The notes under the pieces: model-generated
What the model was told of the DNA's origin: nothing
What the model saw: the letters and a program-made list of their open reading frames with translations, nothing else
Database searches by the model: none
Translations under genes and position numbers: made by a program
Shown: in pieces, positions 11,702-21,882 of the stretch
Layout: each line of letters opens with the position of its first letter
Position numbering within the stretch: the stretch's first letter is position 1
DNA from: Xylaria sp. FL1777
Taxonomy: Eukaryota > Ascomycota > Sordariomycetes > Xylariales > Xylariaceae
DNA: 64,000 nt
NCBI GenBank assembly: GCA_022578965.1
Contig: MU400513.1
Span: 62,001 to 126,000, forward strand
Direction of reading: 5' to 3'

Positions 11702-12487
11702 ATGGCGGGCTCTTTGTCACCTACGGCTTCTCCCAGCTCACCTTCATCGCCCGATCGCCCTCTCTTCGAGCGTCGTGGTTCATCTAGGTCCTCTCTCAGC
11801 TTAGATCTGTCCAGTATACCACCGCTCACACAACCAACACCACCTACCAACACCCTCCTGATCACCAACCTAAATGACCTAGACATCTTCCGCCCAGACA
11901 ACTTGCAAACCATCCGAGAGCTGATCGAAGCAACCTCGCCTATATACACATGGTCACCACTGAAGTCCTTCCGTCGCATTGTGGTGTCGTTTCTGGACGA
12001 GCAAGCTGCTATCAAGGTCCGCTCAATATGGGATGGAGAAGCCATAATGGGCGAACGATGTCGTGTGTACTTCGGCCAACACACGCCGTTAGATTTGGAC
12101 AAGAACAACCACTTGCCCCTGCCAGATGCGGGCAAGCTATTCTTCATTAGCCCACCTCCGTCACCTCCTCACGGCTGGGAAATGCGGCTAGAAGACGCCC
12201 CTAACAAGCTGGTACACGCTGAAGATCTGGCATCAGCCCTGGCCAAGCTCCACCAACAGAGCAATCCTATGGCTGATATCTCGCCCGTGTCACCCACGGA
12301 TGGTGCCTCTATGCCAACTCGCAGCAGAAGCAGTACTTTGATTTACCAGCCTCATGAACACGGTGGCAGCCCACACCTACCTGCGATATCTGTGGATGAT
12401 ATGACGGACGAGCCGATTATAAGCCCGGTCAGTGACAAACCTATTATGGCGCATACAGCAAGACCCCCGGTGGAATTAATGGAGTAA
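11702..12487 (+). CDS. rcn1: Calcipressin (RCAN/Rcn1-type calcineurin regulator)
   Basis: A single exon of 261 residues. The open frame extends 36 codons upstream, but no recognisable sequence lies there, and the ATG at 11702 follows a C/A-rich leader, so it is preferred. Calcipressins bind calcineurin and modulate Ca2+ stress signalling in the cytosol. An RRM-like fold spans about residues 50-125 (NTLLITNLNDLDIF, RRIVVSFLDEQAAIKVR). The hallmark SP-repeat FISPPPSPPHGWE is at 148-160; it is the phosphorylatable motif of this family. Downstream, PAISVD (227-232) fits the PxIxIT calcineurin-docking pattern. The N-terminus is Ser/Pro-rich and disordered. No intron was found. Confidence 0.95.
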   Translation: MAGSLSPTASPSSPSSPDRPLFERRGSSRSSLSLDLSSIPPLTQPTPPTNTLLITNLNDLDIFRPDNLQTIRELIEATSPIYTWSPLKSFRRIVVSFLDEQAAIKVRSIWDGEAIMGERCRVYFGQHTPLDLDKNNHLPLPDAGKLFFISPPPSPPHGWEMRLEDAPNKLVHAEDLASALAKLHQQSNPMADISPVSPTDGASMPTRSRSSTLIYQPHEHGGSPHLPAISVDDMTDEPIISPVSDKPIMAHTARPPVELME

Positions 12488-13057
12488 CAAATCCTCTCAA
12501 TACCGACGTTGGCAAAGTTCAACGACATCTAAATTTGTACTTTTATCACTCGCGTTCGTCAGGCGTTTGTTGTCTGGCAGTTATGGCGTTCAGGAGAAAA
12601 GATGGCCAGAGCAATTGCCTTTAGCCGGAGTCAGTGGTATTTTGATTCTACAGCATCATAGTTTATAAATCTTGCATTAGAAGGATTAAGGAGGCAGGAT
12701 GGTGGAGGAAAGGGACATCGCATTCGGGCACCTCTGGTCACAGTTCGTAGGTGCATGCTCGGAAGCAGCCAAGTTCCCTTGATAAGGACTGGTGCGACGC
12801 ATTATACTTGGACACGGCTTCTCGATTGTATAGGAGAGGAGGCTAGACAGAAGCAATAATATGGTTCAAGAAAACCAAAGCACTACTATTCGATTTTGTC
12901 CAGTGAATGTTTATCAAAGAACAACGCATCTCTATCGCGAGTAGTTCAGGTCAACGATTGTCATACAATATCCGGTACACCGGAACTCGCATAGTACCAA
13001 GTACCGCCGCTTGCTCTTTGTAGTGGCAGCCAACCATTTCGATGCGAAACGCAGACA
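12488..13057. other. Convergent spacer between rcn1 and the DUF2236 gene
   Basis: Contains the two 3' untranslated regions. No open frame, repeat or RNA gene was recognised. Confidence 0.45.
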
Positions 13058-15029
13058 TCACACTTCAAGACTTGACCGCAATGCCCAACTTAGGATTTTA
13101 CAACTATACCACACGCAGACACCAGCGAGTGTTGAAAATGTGATGAGGGATAGTAGAGCGGTGCGTTCAATGCCCGGCTTACGAACGCCGGACCCGGGCG
13201 TAGCGACGGCCCGCTCGGTCGACATCTTGCCAAACTCCGGGATATACTTGAAGAGGAATTTACTCTCGTATCCCAGCCCACCCTTGGACTTGTCCTCCAG
13301 CAGTACGGTGTAGAAGACCTTGCGAACGAGCTAGAATAACAGAATAGCCGGTATTAGTCAGGACTCGTTAGGATAGGTAATAGACACCCACCTTAATGTT
13401 ACGCTCATCAAGCCACCTAAAGCTCCTATTAACATAGCACATCGCCATGAAGAAGAGACATTGTCCGAGGACGAGAGCCGAGTAGTAGACCCCCGGCCGG
13501 TCGATGTCGAGCTTCTCGGCGAGGTCCCCGCCGTTCAGCCAGTGCGTCTGCGCGCACATGAACTCGCGCGAGGCGTACGTCGGGGGGTGGCCCTCGAGGC
13601 CCGTGAGGATGTTGTTGGCGAGGGTGGCCGACGCCGTCGACGGCCTGATCTCGGACACCACCAGCGACTCCATCATACTCCTGGCCGACGCGGGCGTCGC
13701 CATCCACTCGTGCGGCGCCCCCATCACGTACGCCACGTACCGCCACAGCGCGAGGTAGTCCACTATTCTCGCTGAAATTAGCAATTACTCATTTTAAGTG
13801 AATATTATCCCCCTGGTACATGCTCCCGAGACATGTTAGGAGTCCTCAGGTTACGAAAAAGGGAGGAAAATGACTCTAGTGTGCACATACGGATCTCCTG
13901 CGCCCGCATGTGGATGCCTTGTCGCGGCAGTCCCATCCATATCAGCGTTGCTGAGAACGTGTTGATCGTGCCGATGCTGTCTAGGTCGTTGATCGGCATG
14001 CCGTACTTTGCTAGGTTGTAGTAGTCGGGTCGCTGCGATGCCATTTGCACGATTCGTCGCCGGATGGCGGTGTGAAGTAGGCGGACCCTTTATAAAAAAA
14101 ACCTGGAATCAGTGCTTGCGGTTTATGGTAGATATTACTATGGATGGTAGGAGCTAGCCGGAGTAGAGAGCTCTTGGTTAGGTAACTCATGTCTCCCGGA
14201 TAACTTCAAAAGGGGTATAAGAGACATCGGCATCCTGACTGACCTCACTGAATTCACGAACCCATCCCCGCCTGGCTGGATGGATTTCAGATCTCGGTGG
14301 ACGTTGAGGGTGTGCTGTGTAGTCTCGAGAAGGCGGCGGCGGACAACCTTCACGTCGAAGCCGCCGGTACGGTCGACTATGTTCGCTGGAGTCAGTAATT
14401 ACTCTTTTGGGTGAATATTATACCACTGATGCATGCTCCCGAGACATGTTGGGAGTCATCAGGTTACTAGAAAGGGAAGAAAATGACTCCAGCGTGCACT
14501 TACGTGTCTCGACTGTTCTCGCACTGCCCATGCCACCTAGTAATGAGAGGAAGGTTAACTGTGTGTATGTTAGTAATTATAAGACACGTCTCTATACCCA
14601 TCGTCAAATTCGCCGTACTGTGCTGATAGCAGGACCTCCGTAACGGAAGAATATTTTCTGTCCCCTCTCTATCTGGTCCCAATCTACCCATTCCGGAACG
14701 GTATTGACTTCGTTCCATAGTTTCCCAATCTTCTCGTCTTTGGAGGCGTACTCTTGAATCAATTCATACATATCCCATCGAGGTTTCCTTTCCCCATCTG
14801 TTTTGGTCGTTCTCCTGGTTTCTTCGTTCCTGGATGACGATTCAATATTTGGAGGAGCCATTATCTCGTGTATTCTTTCTACGGCCTCCGTTGCAACTTT
14901 GTCATATGAGTGGATTAATGGCTTCAGCTGTTCCGGTGTAAGATGTCTGGATGTCCACTTGAATCTCACCCCCCAATACTCCTGCCATGTCCCTTCAACT
15001 AGCTTCTCGCGGTTGTACGTGTAGGTCAT
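13058..15029 (-). CDS. mpaB/DUF2236-type ER-bound oxygenase-like protein (rubber-oxygenase catalytic fold)
   Basis: Six exons (15029-14619, 14558-14504, 14376-14244, 14087-13891, 13762-13392, 13330-13058) keep one frame and give 479 residues. The family (DUF2236; Lcp and mpaB) contains heme-dependent oxygenases, including the mycophenolic-acid chain cleaver MpaB. Family landmarks are EYWGVRFKW near the N-terminus, LLGGMGSARTVETLDRTGGF created across intron 2, RRLLETTQHTLNVHRDLK with candidate heme-region histidines, RVRLLHTAIRR created across intron 3, and YGMPINDLDSIGTINTFSA. The C-terminus has a hydrophobic anchor (TALLSLITFSTLAGVCVWYS), consistent with a membrane-bound protein. The substrate is unknown and no biosynthetic cluster surrounds it. 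Intron 3 uses an unusual A-rich acceptor (ATAAAG). Introns 2 and 4 are homologous to each other. Confidence 0.88.
13763..13890 (-). repeat. Introner-like element, copy B (intron 4 of the DUF2236 gene)
   Basis: This 128-nt intron starts GTATGTGCACACTAGAGTCA and ends CAGCGAGAATAG. By eye it matches intron 2 of the same gene at about 84% (20 mismatches, one 1-nt gap) over its whole length, splice site to splice site. The shared core includes AACATGTCTCGGGAGCATG. It splits a codon after its first base with C on the 5' side and T on the 3' side, exactly as copy A does. Confidence 0.85.
14377..14503 (-). repeat. Introner-like element, copy A (intron 2 of the DUF2236 gene)
   Basis: This 127-nt intron begins GTAAGTGCACGCTGGAGTCA and ends TGACTCCAGCGAACATAG. 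The 11-mer CGCTGGAGTCA near the donor and its exact reverse complement near the acceptor form terminal inverted repeats. An inner CTCCC/GGGAG hairpin and an AGTAATTACT palindrome add structure. Copy B in intron 4 has lost most of the inverted-repeat match, so copy A looks better preserved. Confidence 0.85.
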
Positions 15030-15748
15030 CTTTGTCTACCTTCTCGCCTAGCATAAAATTTAGTTAATGGATTCTGGGGACAGGGTTATGTATGGTCATA
15101 TATCCGAGGGTATGGAGGCCAATGGAACAATGAAACAAGTCAGTTGTTAACTGTAGAATGTATTGAATGTGACGCAATTCAACTCTATTCCCATGGCTAG
15201 TGTATAATCATGTACGCGGATAGTAAACGAATCCAAAAGAGAGGAATTTTAGTCATTTAATATAGACGCGAGTCGAGTACATGTTATGCGCCATGGCAAA
15301 GGGTTCCTACAGAACGGATCGATCTTGAAAAACAAATATGCCGAGGTAGCTTTGAGTATATCTCAAAAACACATAACATCTGCCCAGAATACCGCTTGTG
15401 AAAACACGAGCCGATCGATGATCATACATGAATAAGGGAATTATGGGAACATGGGAACATGACCAATCTGGAAAGCAGCTCGCGAAACTTAACAACCTTG
15501 TTAGGGCTGGGGAATCGGAGTCGCTTCATTGATGTCGTTCTTGAAGTGCCTCCATCCCCCTCCAATCCCCACATTGATAACAGCACCCACCAATGGGTGG
15601 GACATAGAACCCTTGTATTGTACCTGGACCCCTGTAACTTAGCTGAGTAGCGAAAAAAAAAAAAAAAAACTTAGTTAAACAAGCTTCTTTCGTCACTTCT
15701 GAACATACACATTGTACAACCACATTTCCTGCATCGCAAACGGCAAAA
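15030..15748. promoter_or_regulatory. Shared spacer between the divergent DUF2236 and Rrg9 genes
   Basis: No gene. An uninterrupted A tract at about 15653-15669 lies some 80 bp upstream of the Rrg9 start and could be a nucleosome-excluding poly(dA:dT) element. That role is inference. Confidence 0.45.
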
Positions 15749-16828
15749 ATGAATTGTGCTTGTCGAACAAAATCTCTCAGGATTTTTGTTCAGAGCCTTA
15801 CCGAACTTCACGTCACTGATCCTATTATTGTAAGATCCGTTAAACTTAATCGTCTTAGTTCGCCATTTGCCTTTCATCAGGCGCCTATTCGCCATCCTAC
15901 TAGACTATTCAGTTCCTCCCCAGCTACCTACTCTTCTGGACAGGTACTGGGAGATGGTGTTGATATTGTGTCAGCCGACAAGGCCGAAGAGCCATCTCAT
16001 GCGTCCGTCCCTACGGCAGATCATACGATAAACGATGATCCGCCCGCCCTGATACCATCTGCCTCCAGCAGTGACCTCGCTGCCGCGAAACTGAATGGAG
16101 CCATTCTCGATTTCAGTCCCGAATCCATCGATACGCTCGTTGCGAGCCTAGATCGAACGGAAATCACCGGGCACGAAGAGACGTCAGAACAACCCAGCAA
16201 TCTCACCTTTGACGCGCAATCCGAATCGCGCGAGAGACCTAAACCACCCGTTACATCGAGCCAACTCAAAAGACTCAAGATCATCAAAGGAGACAAGTCT
16301 CAACTCAGAGAAAAAGGACCAGCGAGGCCGTCGAGAGAGCAATGGCAGATACAAAAGAAGGCGCTGAAGGAGAAGTTCCCGGAGGGCTGGCAGCCGCGCA
16401 AGCGGCTGTCGCCGGAGGCGCTGGACGGGATCCGGGCGCTGCACAAGCAGTTCCCGGAGCAGTACCCGACGGAGGTGCTGGCGCGCAACTTCGAGGTGTC
16501 GCCCGAGGCGATCCGGCGCATCCTCCGCAGCAAGTGGACGCCGACCCCCGAGGAGGAAGCGCGCCGTCAGGAGCGCTGGTTCAACCGCGGCATCAACATC
16601 TGGGGCCGGATGGCCGAGCTCGGCGTCAAGCCGCCCCGCAAGTGGCGGCGGGAGGGCGTCGTCCGGAAACCCCACTGGAACGAGAAGAAGGGCCCTAGGA
16701 CCGAATACCCTTATGTGCCGCGCCGCGAGGGCGAGGGTGAGGGCGAGGGCGAGGGCGGGGAGGAGCAGGTCGTGCTCGAAGAGCCTGCTGAGAGCGCGCA
16801 GCGGAGGTTGTCGGGACGTCTGCTGTGA
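15749..16828 (+). CDS. rrg9: Required for respiratory growth protein 9 (Rrg9/neugrin family), mitochondrial
   Basis: A single exon of 359 residues. Rrg9 is a matrix protein needed for mitochondrial genome maintenance and respiratory growth in yeast. The first 60 residues are rich in Arg/Ser with few acids, ending [13 protein letters not shown], a plausible presequence. A disordered, acidic segment follows. The conserved neugrin/Rrg9 domain spans about 195-290, with [40 protein letters not shown] and [19 protein letters not shown]. The C-terminus contains a short GEGEGEGEG tract encoded by a degenerate 6-bp repeat (about 16728-16757). Codon use changes sharply: the first 190 codons are AT-balanced, while the domain-encoding half is very GC-rich at third positions. 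Confidence 0.9.
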   Translation: MNCACRTKSLRIFVQSLTELHVTDPIIVRSVKLNRLSSPFAFHQAPIRHPTRLFSSSPATYSSGQVLGDGVDIVSADKAEEPSHASVPTADHTINDDPPALIPSASSSDLAAAKLNGAILDFSPESIDTLVASLDRTEITGHEETSEQPSNLTFDAQSESRERPKPPVTSSQLKRLKIIKGDKSQLREKGPARPSREQWQIQKKALKEKFPEGWQPRKRLSPEALDGIRALHKQFPEQYPTEVLARNFEVSPEAIRRILRSKWTPTPEEEARRQERWFNRGINIWGRMAELGVKPPRKWRREGVVRKPHWNEKKGPRTEYPYVPRREGEGEGEGEGGEEQVVLEEPAESAQRRLSGRLL

Positions 16829-18846
16829 TGTTGCTTGTGTGTGTGTACCGTGCTGAACATAGTCTGTTCGTCTTGCCTGGCTTTGATGTATAGAAAGGCA
16901 GTCGATGGTTGCATATTCTCAAAGAGAAATCGTATAACTAGATGTAGTTGTTAGATTTCATTGGTACTGTTTTGTATTTCTAACATGAACTACATGCTCT
17001 CTTTTCTCGTATGTCTTCTCTACGTGAGTTCATGCTAGATGATTTATTCGAGGAAGAAGACGGTGCTCCGTTGAATTCAAGCTTGTTCATGTGTCTATCC
17101 TCGAGATGTTCCTTTTTGCTTTCTTTTCTTCCCCCCCCCTTTCCGACGAAAAACAAAACAGCATAACTACCTAACTCACCTATCTATGTTATCTTTCATG
17201 CATATGTCAACTCGCTATCGCACAAGCAATATCATATCTAGTCGAGAATTATTAGAATTATTTCAATAGGCATGTTTTCGTGTTATACGACGTTCGGAGC
17301 AAAAATGGTTGGATTAGATATTGCGTGAGTTCATGACTATACCTAGCTCTGACTTAATAAGTACTTATGAGATAGATGTGTACGAAGTACAACTGCATTA
17401 CTGTAGAACACGTATTGACACCCCATATCCAAAATAAAATTATTAGGAATTGAAAGTAAAGTGAGATGGCGACGCAAATTGAGCTCCAATCGCTTCAAGA
17501 TTTGCGTTCTTACGGAACAAGTTCTGCAAACCTAGCCCGTTTTATCGGCGATCAGCCTATTAGAGATTAGTGTAATTCTCTTTTCGAATAGGTGCATTAC
17601 CGAACCTGGTTCTGGCTACAGTATAATGCGCACGTAGTATAGGATAAGTTGGTAGGGATTTGTTATTGCGCCTGTCCAGATATATTATGCTATAGTCCAA
17701 TGTTCCTTAGATGGAGTAGGTATAGTGAATAGAACTATACTGTGCACAATAGATATCATCAGAAGGCAGTACGGCCGTTGGTAAGACCGCCAATGATAGT
17801 GTAGATATTCACTCGTTGCTGGTGTGATGAGTCCCTTTTAACCTGCAGCTTGCGGGATGGACGAACCCTAAAGACGCCTAAATGCGCCTATAGGACGCCG
17901 GTGCCGATAGAAGCTGCATTATCATTGGATCCCGGGGCTAAGTCCTTGGCTGCGGTCACACCCAGCTTTGCCTAACATGTCTTAGCGGTCAACGAGAGTC
18001 CCCACCAGAGCTCAGGGACCAGCCAATCTGCAAGCATCTTCGGTTGCTCCCCCGTCAACACCCCCGTCAACACCCCGGCCCCCTAACAACACTTCTTTGT
18101 GCCGGTCCTTGCAAATTCAAAATATGTACACACGTACCGTGATGGGGGCGAGCAGCATGGGGGTTCTAGCTCGGCGCTCACAGGATCTGTCGATACCGGG
18201 GGACACCATCGTGGATATTGGGGAACTAGGTCCCCTCTGTCGTCTTGCACGTCTCCTCCTCCACCGATGCCAATTCTCCATTCCCAATGGCGAATCTCCG
18301 GCTTTGAGGTCTAGAGTCAGCCTACTTACAGCTCTACTTTGCCTGTCTTACCTGCAGCAATCCGTCTTCTTTCGGCTGCTTTGTCTTTCTCGCTCGCGTG
18401 TCTATGCTCTCCTAGTGTCCTTCCTTTACGAAGATTCGCTTCGCCTCATTGTAAGTCAAGCATCCACGCTACGTCGAATTGCGAGACTTGGCCGACCCTT
18501 TCAATTAACAACCCACCAGCGTTTGAATCATACGTGCCTTCCATCTATCTCCCTTCCTTATCGGAAGCTTCGCGTCTTCCCGTCATCTCGCCTTCCCCTT
18601 CCTAGCGGTAACAGCAGGAAGTAACCGACACCGTCTCTACTTACTTCGCTTGACCGGCTCCTTCACAAGAGCTCTTCATATTGACATCTTCTGCCCTATG
18701 ATACCAGAGCCCTGGGGTCCTACACCCATGCCGCTGTACTTAACTGTCACGGAATCTCCAGGATATCCAGTATCGTTCGAGCCTGACTTGCACATCAATA
18801 TCGTGGCCAGCATCCGACTCTCTCTGCTTCGAGTTCATGGCTTAAG
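16829..18846. other. Intergenic region and long leader of the WD40 gene
   Basis: About 2 kb. A short (TG)n run sits at 16838-16847. A 34-codon frame (17466-17570) is the only notable coding-like patch in the first kilobase. From about 18100 the sequence becomes C/T-rich and carries several ATGs, including a 175-codon frame from 18097 that resembles no known protein; I read this as promoter and 5' leader. A minimal uORF lies at the very end. Confidence 0.45.
18837..18845 (+). promoter_or_regulatory. Minimal two-codon uORF abutting the WD40 start codon
   Basis: ATG GCT TAA ends one base before the main ATG at 18847 (ATGGCTTAAGATGGCC). A ribosome starting here would terminate next to the true start and could reinitiate. 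This matters only if the transcript begins upstream, which the long leader suggests. Confidence 0.5.
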
Positions 18847-21800
18847 ATGGCCTCTACGCCTTCTCACCGGCTGAGGTTGACGCCCGCAAGCTCTCCTTTC
18901 TTGCCAGTCCCTTCGCGTTCTCCTCACCGTGGCCGAGCCCTCCAACTATACGATTCTCGACTTTCCCTGAAACGGGTCATTGGTACTACGTGTGTTTCTC
19001 CCACCGGCTTCGATGCCATCCAATCATCCTTTGCCTACATCGCCGGCGGTGCGGTTGTAGTGGTTGATATGAATGGCGACGACTACGCACAGCGCTTCTT
19101 CCGAGCACGCCCGACGGCGATTCCTGTATATAGCACCCCGTCCCTTCCTTACTCTACGTCGTCACCATCTACCCCGAAAGCCAATGATAGCCGGAATAGG
19201 GTCTCATTACGAGAATCTGTCTTCAGTCCGAACGACTGGGCAGAATCCCCAAACTCGAAGACATGGACCAGTCGAGAACGCATCAAGGCTGCAACATGCC
19301 TCGCCTTGAGCAAGGAAGGGAGGTTTCTCGCTGTAGGCGAAACAGGCTACGCTCCGCGAGTACTTATTTACAGTCTGGAAGACTGTTCACCCGATTCTCT
19401 ACTTGTCTCTATTAGCGAACACACTTATGGCGTTAAGGCAGTTGCCTGGTCTCCCGATTCCAAGTTTCTCGCCTCCCTTGGGTCATCGAACGATGGTTTC
19501 CTCTACGTATGGAAGATAGATCCGAGGACTGGTGCGGCGCGGCTGTTCCAGCAAAACAGATGCACAACTTGCATTAAAGGGATGATCTGGATGGGTAATA
19601 GTCTCATTACTCTAGGCGTACGTCATGTGAAGGTCTGGCGCATCGACGAAGCCCAAGCAACCTCTCCAGTGAAGCAGAAATTTATTGGAGACATGAGCTC
19701 TGCTGCACAACCGCAAAAGACTCTGCCTGGCAGGAATGTTCTGCTTGGTAATATGATTGAAGCTACATTCTCGTGTGCTGCCGCTATCGATGATACAAAG
19801 GCCATTATCTGCTCTGAGACGGGAGAGGTGTGTTTATTAGACGACCTTGGCAAGCAGATGAAGTTAACGCATCTCCTCGAAAGTGGATTTGTGACGACTT
19901 GTATTGCCATCCGCAGCGGCCTCGTTTATATTGGTGGCAAGTCCGGTAATCTCGTAACACTCGACCTAGAATCCTTGTTAAAGGGCTCCGCAACCTCTAC
20001 CCAGATGACCACAGAGGCATCGAACAGTGTTGGAATTCTTGCGTTAGGATTCTCGGCAGATAAATTAGTCACGATTGACACTAAACGCTCTATCGACATA
20101 TGGAATCAGGATCACATGTCGAGAACACCAGGAATTGAACCAGTATCAAGGCCCATACCCGGATGCGGAGATGCAGCTATGGGGATTGGAAGCCTCTCTC
20201 AGTCAAATGTGACAGGCGCTCAGTTTTACACCTGGTCACAGTCAGGCTACGTAATACTCTGGTCTACTGACGGCACAATCAAATCGTCTTTTCAGGTACC
20301 TCTGGACGAGGCTTGCTTTGAAGAAGAACCCGAGCTAGTAAACCAAATGGCGACAATCCGAGCAACAGCGGATGGCAAATTCTTCATCTCTGGAGATAAG
20401 TTAGGATTTGTCAAGGTGATTGATTTCGTCACTAAGGAATGCGTGTCGTCTATGAAAGCGCACTCCTCAGACTGTCAATTTATCACGATCTATGAAGACA
20501 AATCTAACCTTCTCATTGCATCGTGCGGTCGCGATCGCACAGCTCAATTGTTTCATCGATTATGTAATGGAGACTTTGAACATTTCCAGACACTCGAGTT
20601 CGCCGCTAGAGTCTCCCAGGTTTTAATACCATCTATAGATAAAATCATCACCTGCTCGTTAGACAGGACGGTACAAATACATGACCTGGTGACAAAAGAA
20701 GACGACTCAGATGTTATGGCGGCCATCCCCTCTCGAACGCTTTCTCTGAAAGCGTCTCCAACATCTATGGCAATGGGACCTGATGGGAAGACTCTTTTCG
20801 TCTCTCAGGTTGAGCGATCTATTTACATGTTCGATCTGGATAGCGGAAAACTTTCGAAGTTTTTCAAGTGCTTCGACGAAAGTGGTGCCGACCCTGTTAT
20901 CTTAGATTCGCTTGCAACCCGTCCCGCCACTGAAAAAGAACCTGCATTTCTTTTGGGTCTCTCCAACACAGACAAATCAATTAGGATGTACGATACCCAG
21001 GGTCAGTTCCTAGCTCGGGAGTGGGGTCATACAGAGGCGATACATGGTGTAGCCATGGTTGAGGAAGATGATGCTAACCGAAAGGTTGTAAGTGTTGGAT
21101 CTGATGGGACCATCATGGTTTGGGAGATAGACCTACAAGATCGCGGATGGGGAATCGTTAGTCGCGACTCCTCACCAGTCAAAGACGCTACTACTCCTAT
21201 CAAACAACCAACATTGCGACGTGTTCTATCCAAAACTGAACTCGCGGAGTTTCAACGCCCATCATCCGCAGCTAGTGGTCGCAGATCACCTCCGAGAACA
21301 CTATCTAAAAAGCGATCATTATATTTGGGCAGTTTTTCATCCCCCTCGGCTTTAAAAACGCCTGTAGCTGCACAACCATCGAGTCCAGCTCCCGTCATGG
21401 CTGAGGACACACCATCACGTCGGCCATTAGGCACTCCGCTGGGTAGTCCCCCAGTCAGCCCTAAGTCCAGAGTAAAGCGACGCCCTTCTGTGCCGACCCT
21501 GAATTCGGCAAAAACCAAGAGTAACGGCAGTTTAAGATCATTTGGGTCACTCAATATGTCCACTGAACAGACTTGTCGAACTCTACGAGCTTATCGAAAG
21601 AAGCTCGCTTCTACAGATCCCATTAGCCAAGAGATACTGACTGAACTCGACCAAGAGCTTCGGCTCACAGCAGTTGCTCTTGGAGATCGAGTAACGCGAA
21701 GCAAGGCCATGAGCGACACCATGCTCAACGGTCTCCTAGATCAGTATTCTGAACGATTGGTATTACTTCTCGATGAGAAGCTCCGACTGGGCAATTATCG

Positions 21801-21882
21801 ACGACCGTCCGATCAAGAGACGGATTCTACTGATAAGCGCCCCGGATCATCAGGAACGGGGTCTAGCAGCGCCTCAACATAG
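18847..21882 (+). CDS. Large WD40-repeat protein of the MAPKBP1/WDR62 type
   Basis: A single exon of 1011 residues. The N-terminus is Ser/Pro/Arg-rich, then SLKRVIGTTC...SPTGF and SSFAYIAGGAVVVVD begin the first propeller. WD-type blades are visible throughout, for example VKAVAWSPDSKFLASLGS followed by FLYVWKID, GVRHVKVWRID, and SVGSDGTIMVWEID near residue 760, which together indicate two beta-propellers. Residues about 770-910 are Ser/Pro-rich and disordered. A short helical region near the C-terminus (EQTCRTLRAYRKKLAST) precedes a Ser/Gly tail. Animal relatives scaffold JNK signalling and act at spindle poles. The fungal role is not established, so calling it a scaffold is inference. The start is the ATG giving MASTPSHRLRLTP, preceded by a tiny uORF. 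Confidence 0.85.
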   Translation: MASTPSHRLRLTPASSPFLPVPSRSPHRGRALQLYDSRLSLKRVIGTTCVSPTGFDAIQSSFAYIAGGAVVVVDMNGDDYAQRFFRARPTAIPVYSTPSLPYSTSSPSTPKANDSRNRVSLRESVFSPNDWAESPNSKTWTSRERIKAATCLALSKEGRFLAVGETGYAPRVLIYSLEDCSPDSLLVSISEHTYGVKAVAWSPDSKFLASLGSSNDGFLYVWKIDPRTGAARLFQQNRCTTCIKGMIWMGNSLITLGVRHVKVWRIDEAQATSPVKQKFIGDMSSAAQPQKTLPGRNVLLGNMIEATFSCAAAIDDTKAIICSETGEVCLLDDLGKQMKLTHLLESGFVTTCIAIRSGLVYIGGKSGNLVTLDLESLLKGSATSTQMTTEASNSVGILALGFSADKLVTIDTKRSIDIWNQDHMSRTPGIEPVSRPIPGCGDAAMGIGSLSQSNVTGAQFYTWSQSGYVILWSTDGTIKSSFQVPLDEACFEEEPELVNQMATIRATADGKFFISGDKLGFVKVIDFVTKECVSSMKAHSSDCQFITIYEDKSNLLIASCGRDRTAQLFHRLCNGDFEHFQTLEFAARVSQVLIPSIDKIITCSLDRTVQIHDLVTKEDDSDVMAAIPSRTLSLKASPTSMAMGPDGKTLFVSQVERSIYMFDLDSGKLSKFFKCFDESGADPVILDSLATRPATEKEPAFLLGLSNTDKSIRMYDTQGQFLAREWGHTEAIHGVAMVEEDDANRKVVSVGSDGTIMVWEIDLQDRGWGIVSRDSSPVKDATTPIKQPTLRRVLSKTELAEFQRPSSAASGRRSPPRTLSKKRSLYLGSFSSPSALKTPVAAQPSSPAPVMAEDTPSRRPLGTPLGSPPVSPKSRVKRRPSVPTLNSAKTKSNGSLRSFGSLNMSTEQTCRTLRAYRKKLASTDPISQEILTELDQELRLTAVALGDRVTRSKAMSDTMLNGLLDQYSERLVLLLDEKLRLGNYRRPSDQETDSTDKRPGSSGTGSSSAST

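Noticed and set aside
14088..14243. DUF2236 intron 3 as a third introner copy
   Set aside because: It contains ATGTCTC/GAGACAT inverted words but does not align with introns 2 and 4; longer, with a different acceptor.
16342..16698. 118-codon frame inside rrg9
   Set aside because: Shadow frame in the GC-rich half of rrg9; Ala/Gly-rich with no domain.
18097..18624. 175-codon frame upstream of the WD40 gene
   Set aside because: Ser/Leu/Arg-rich translation of a C/T-rich leader, with no family resemblance. The WD40 protein starts cleanly at 18847.
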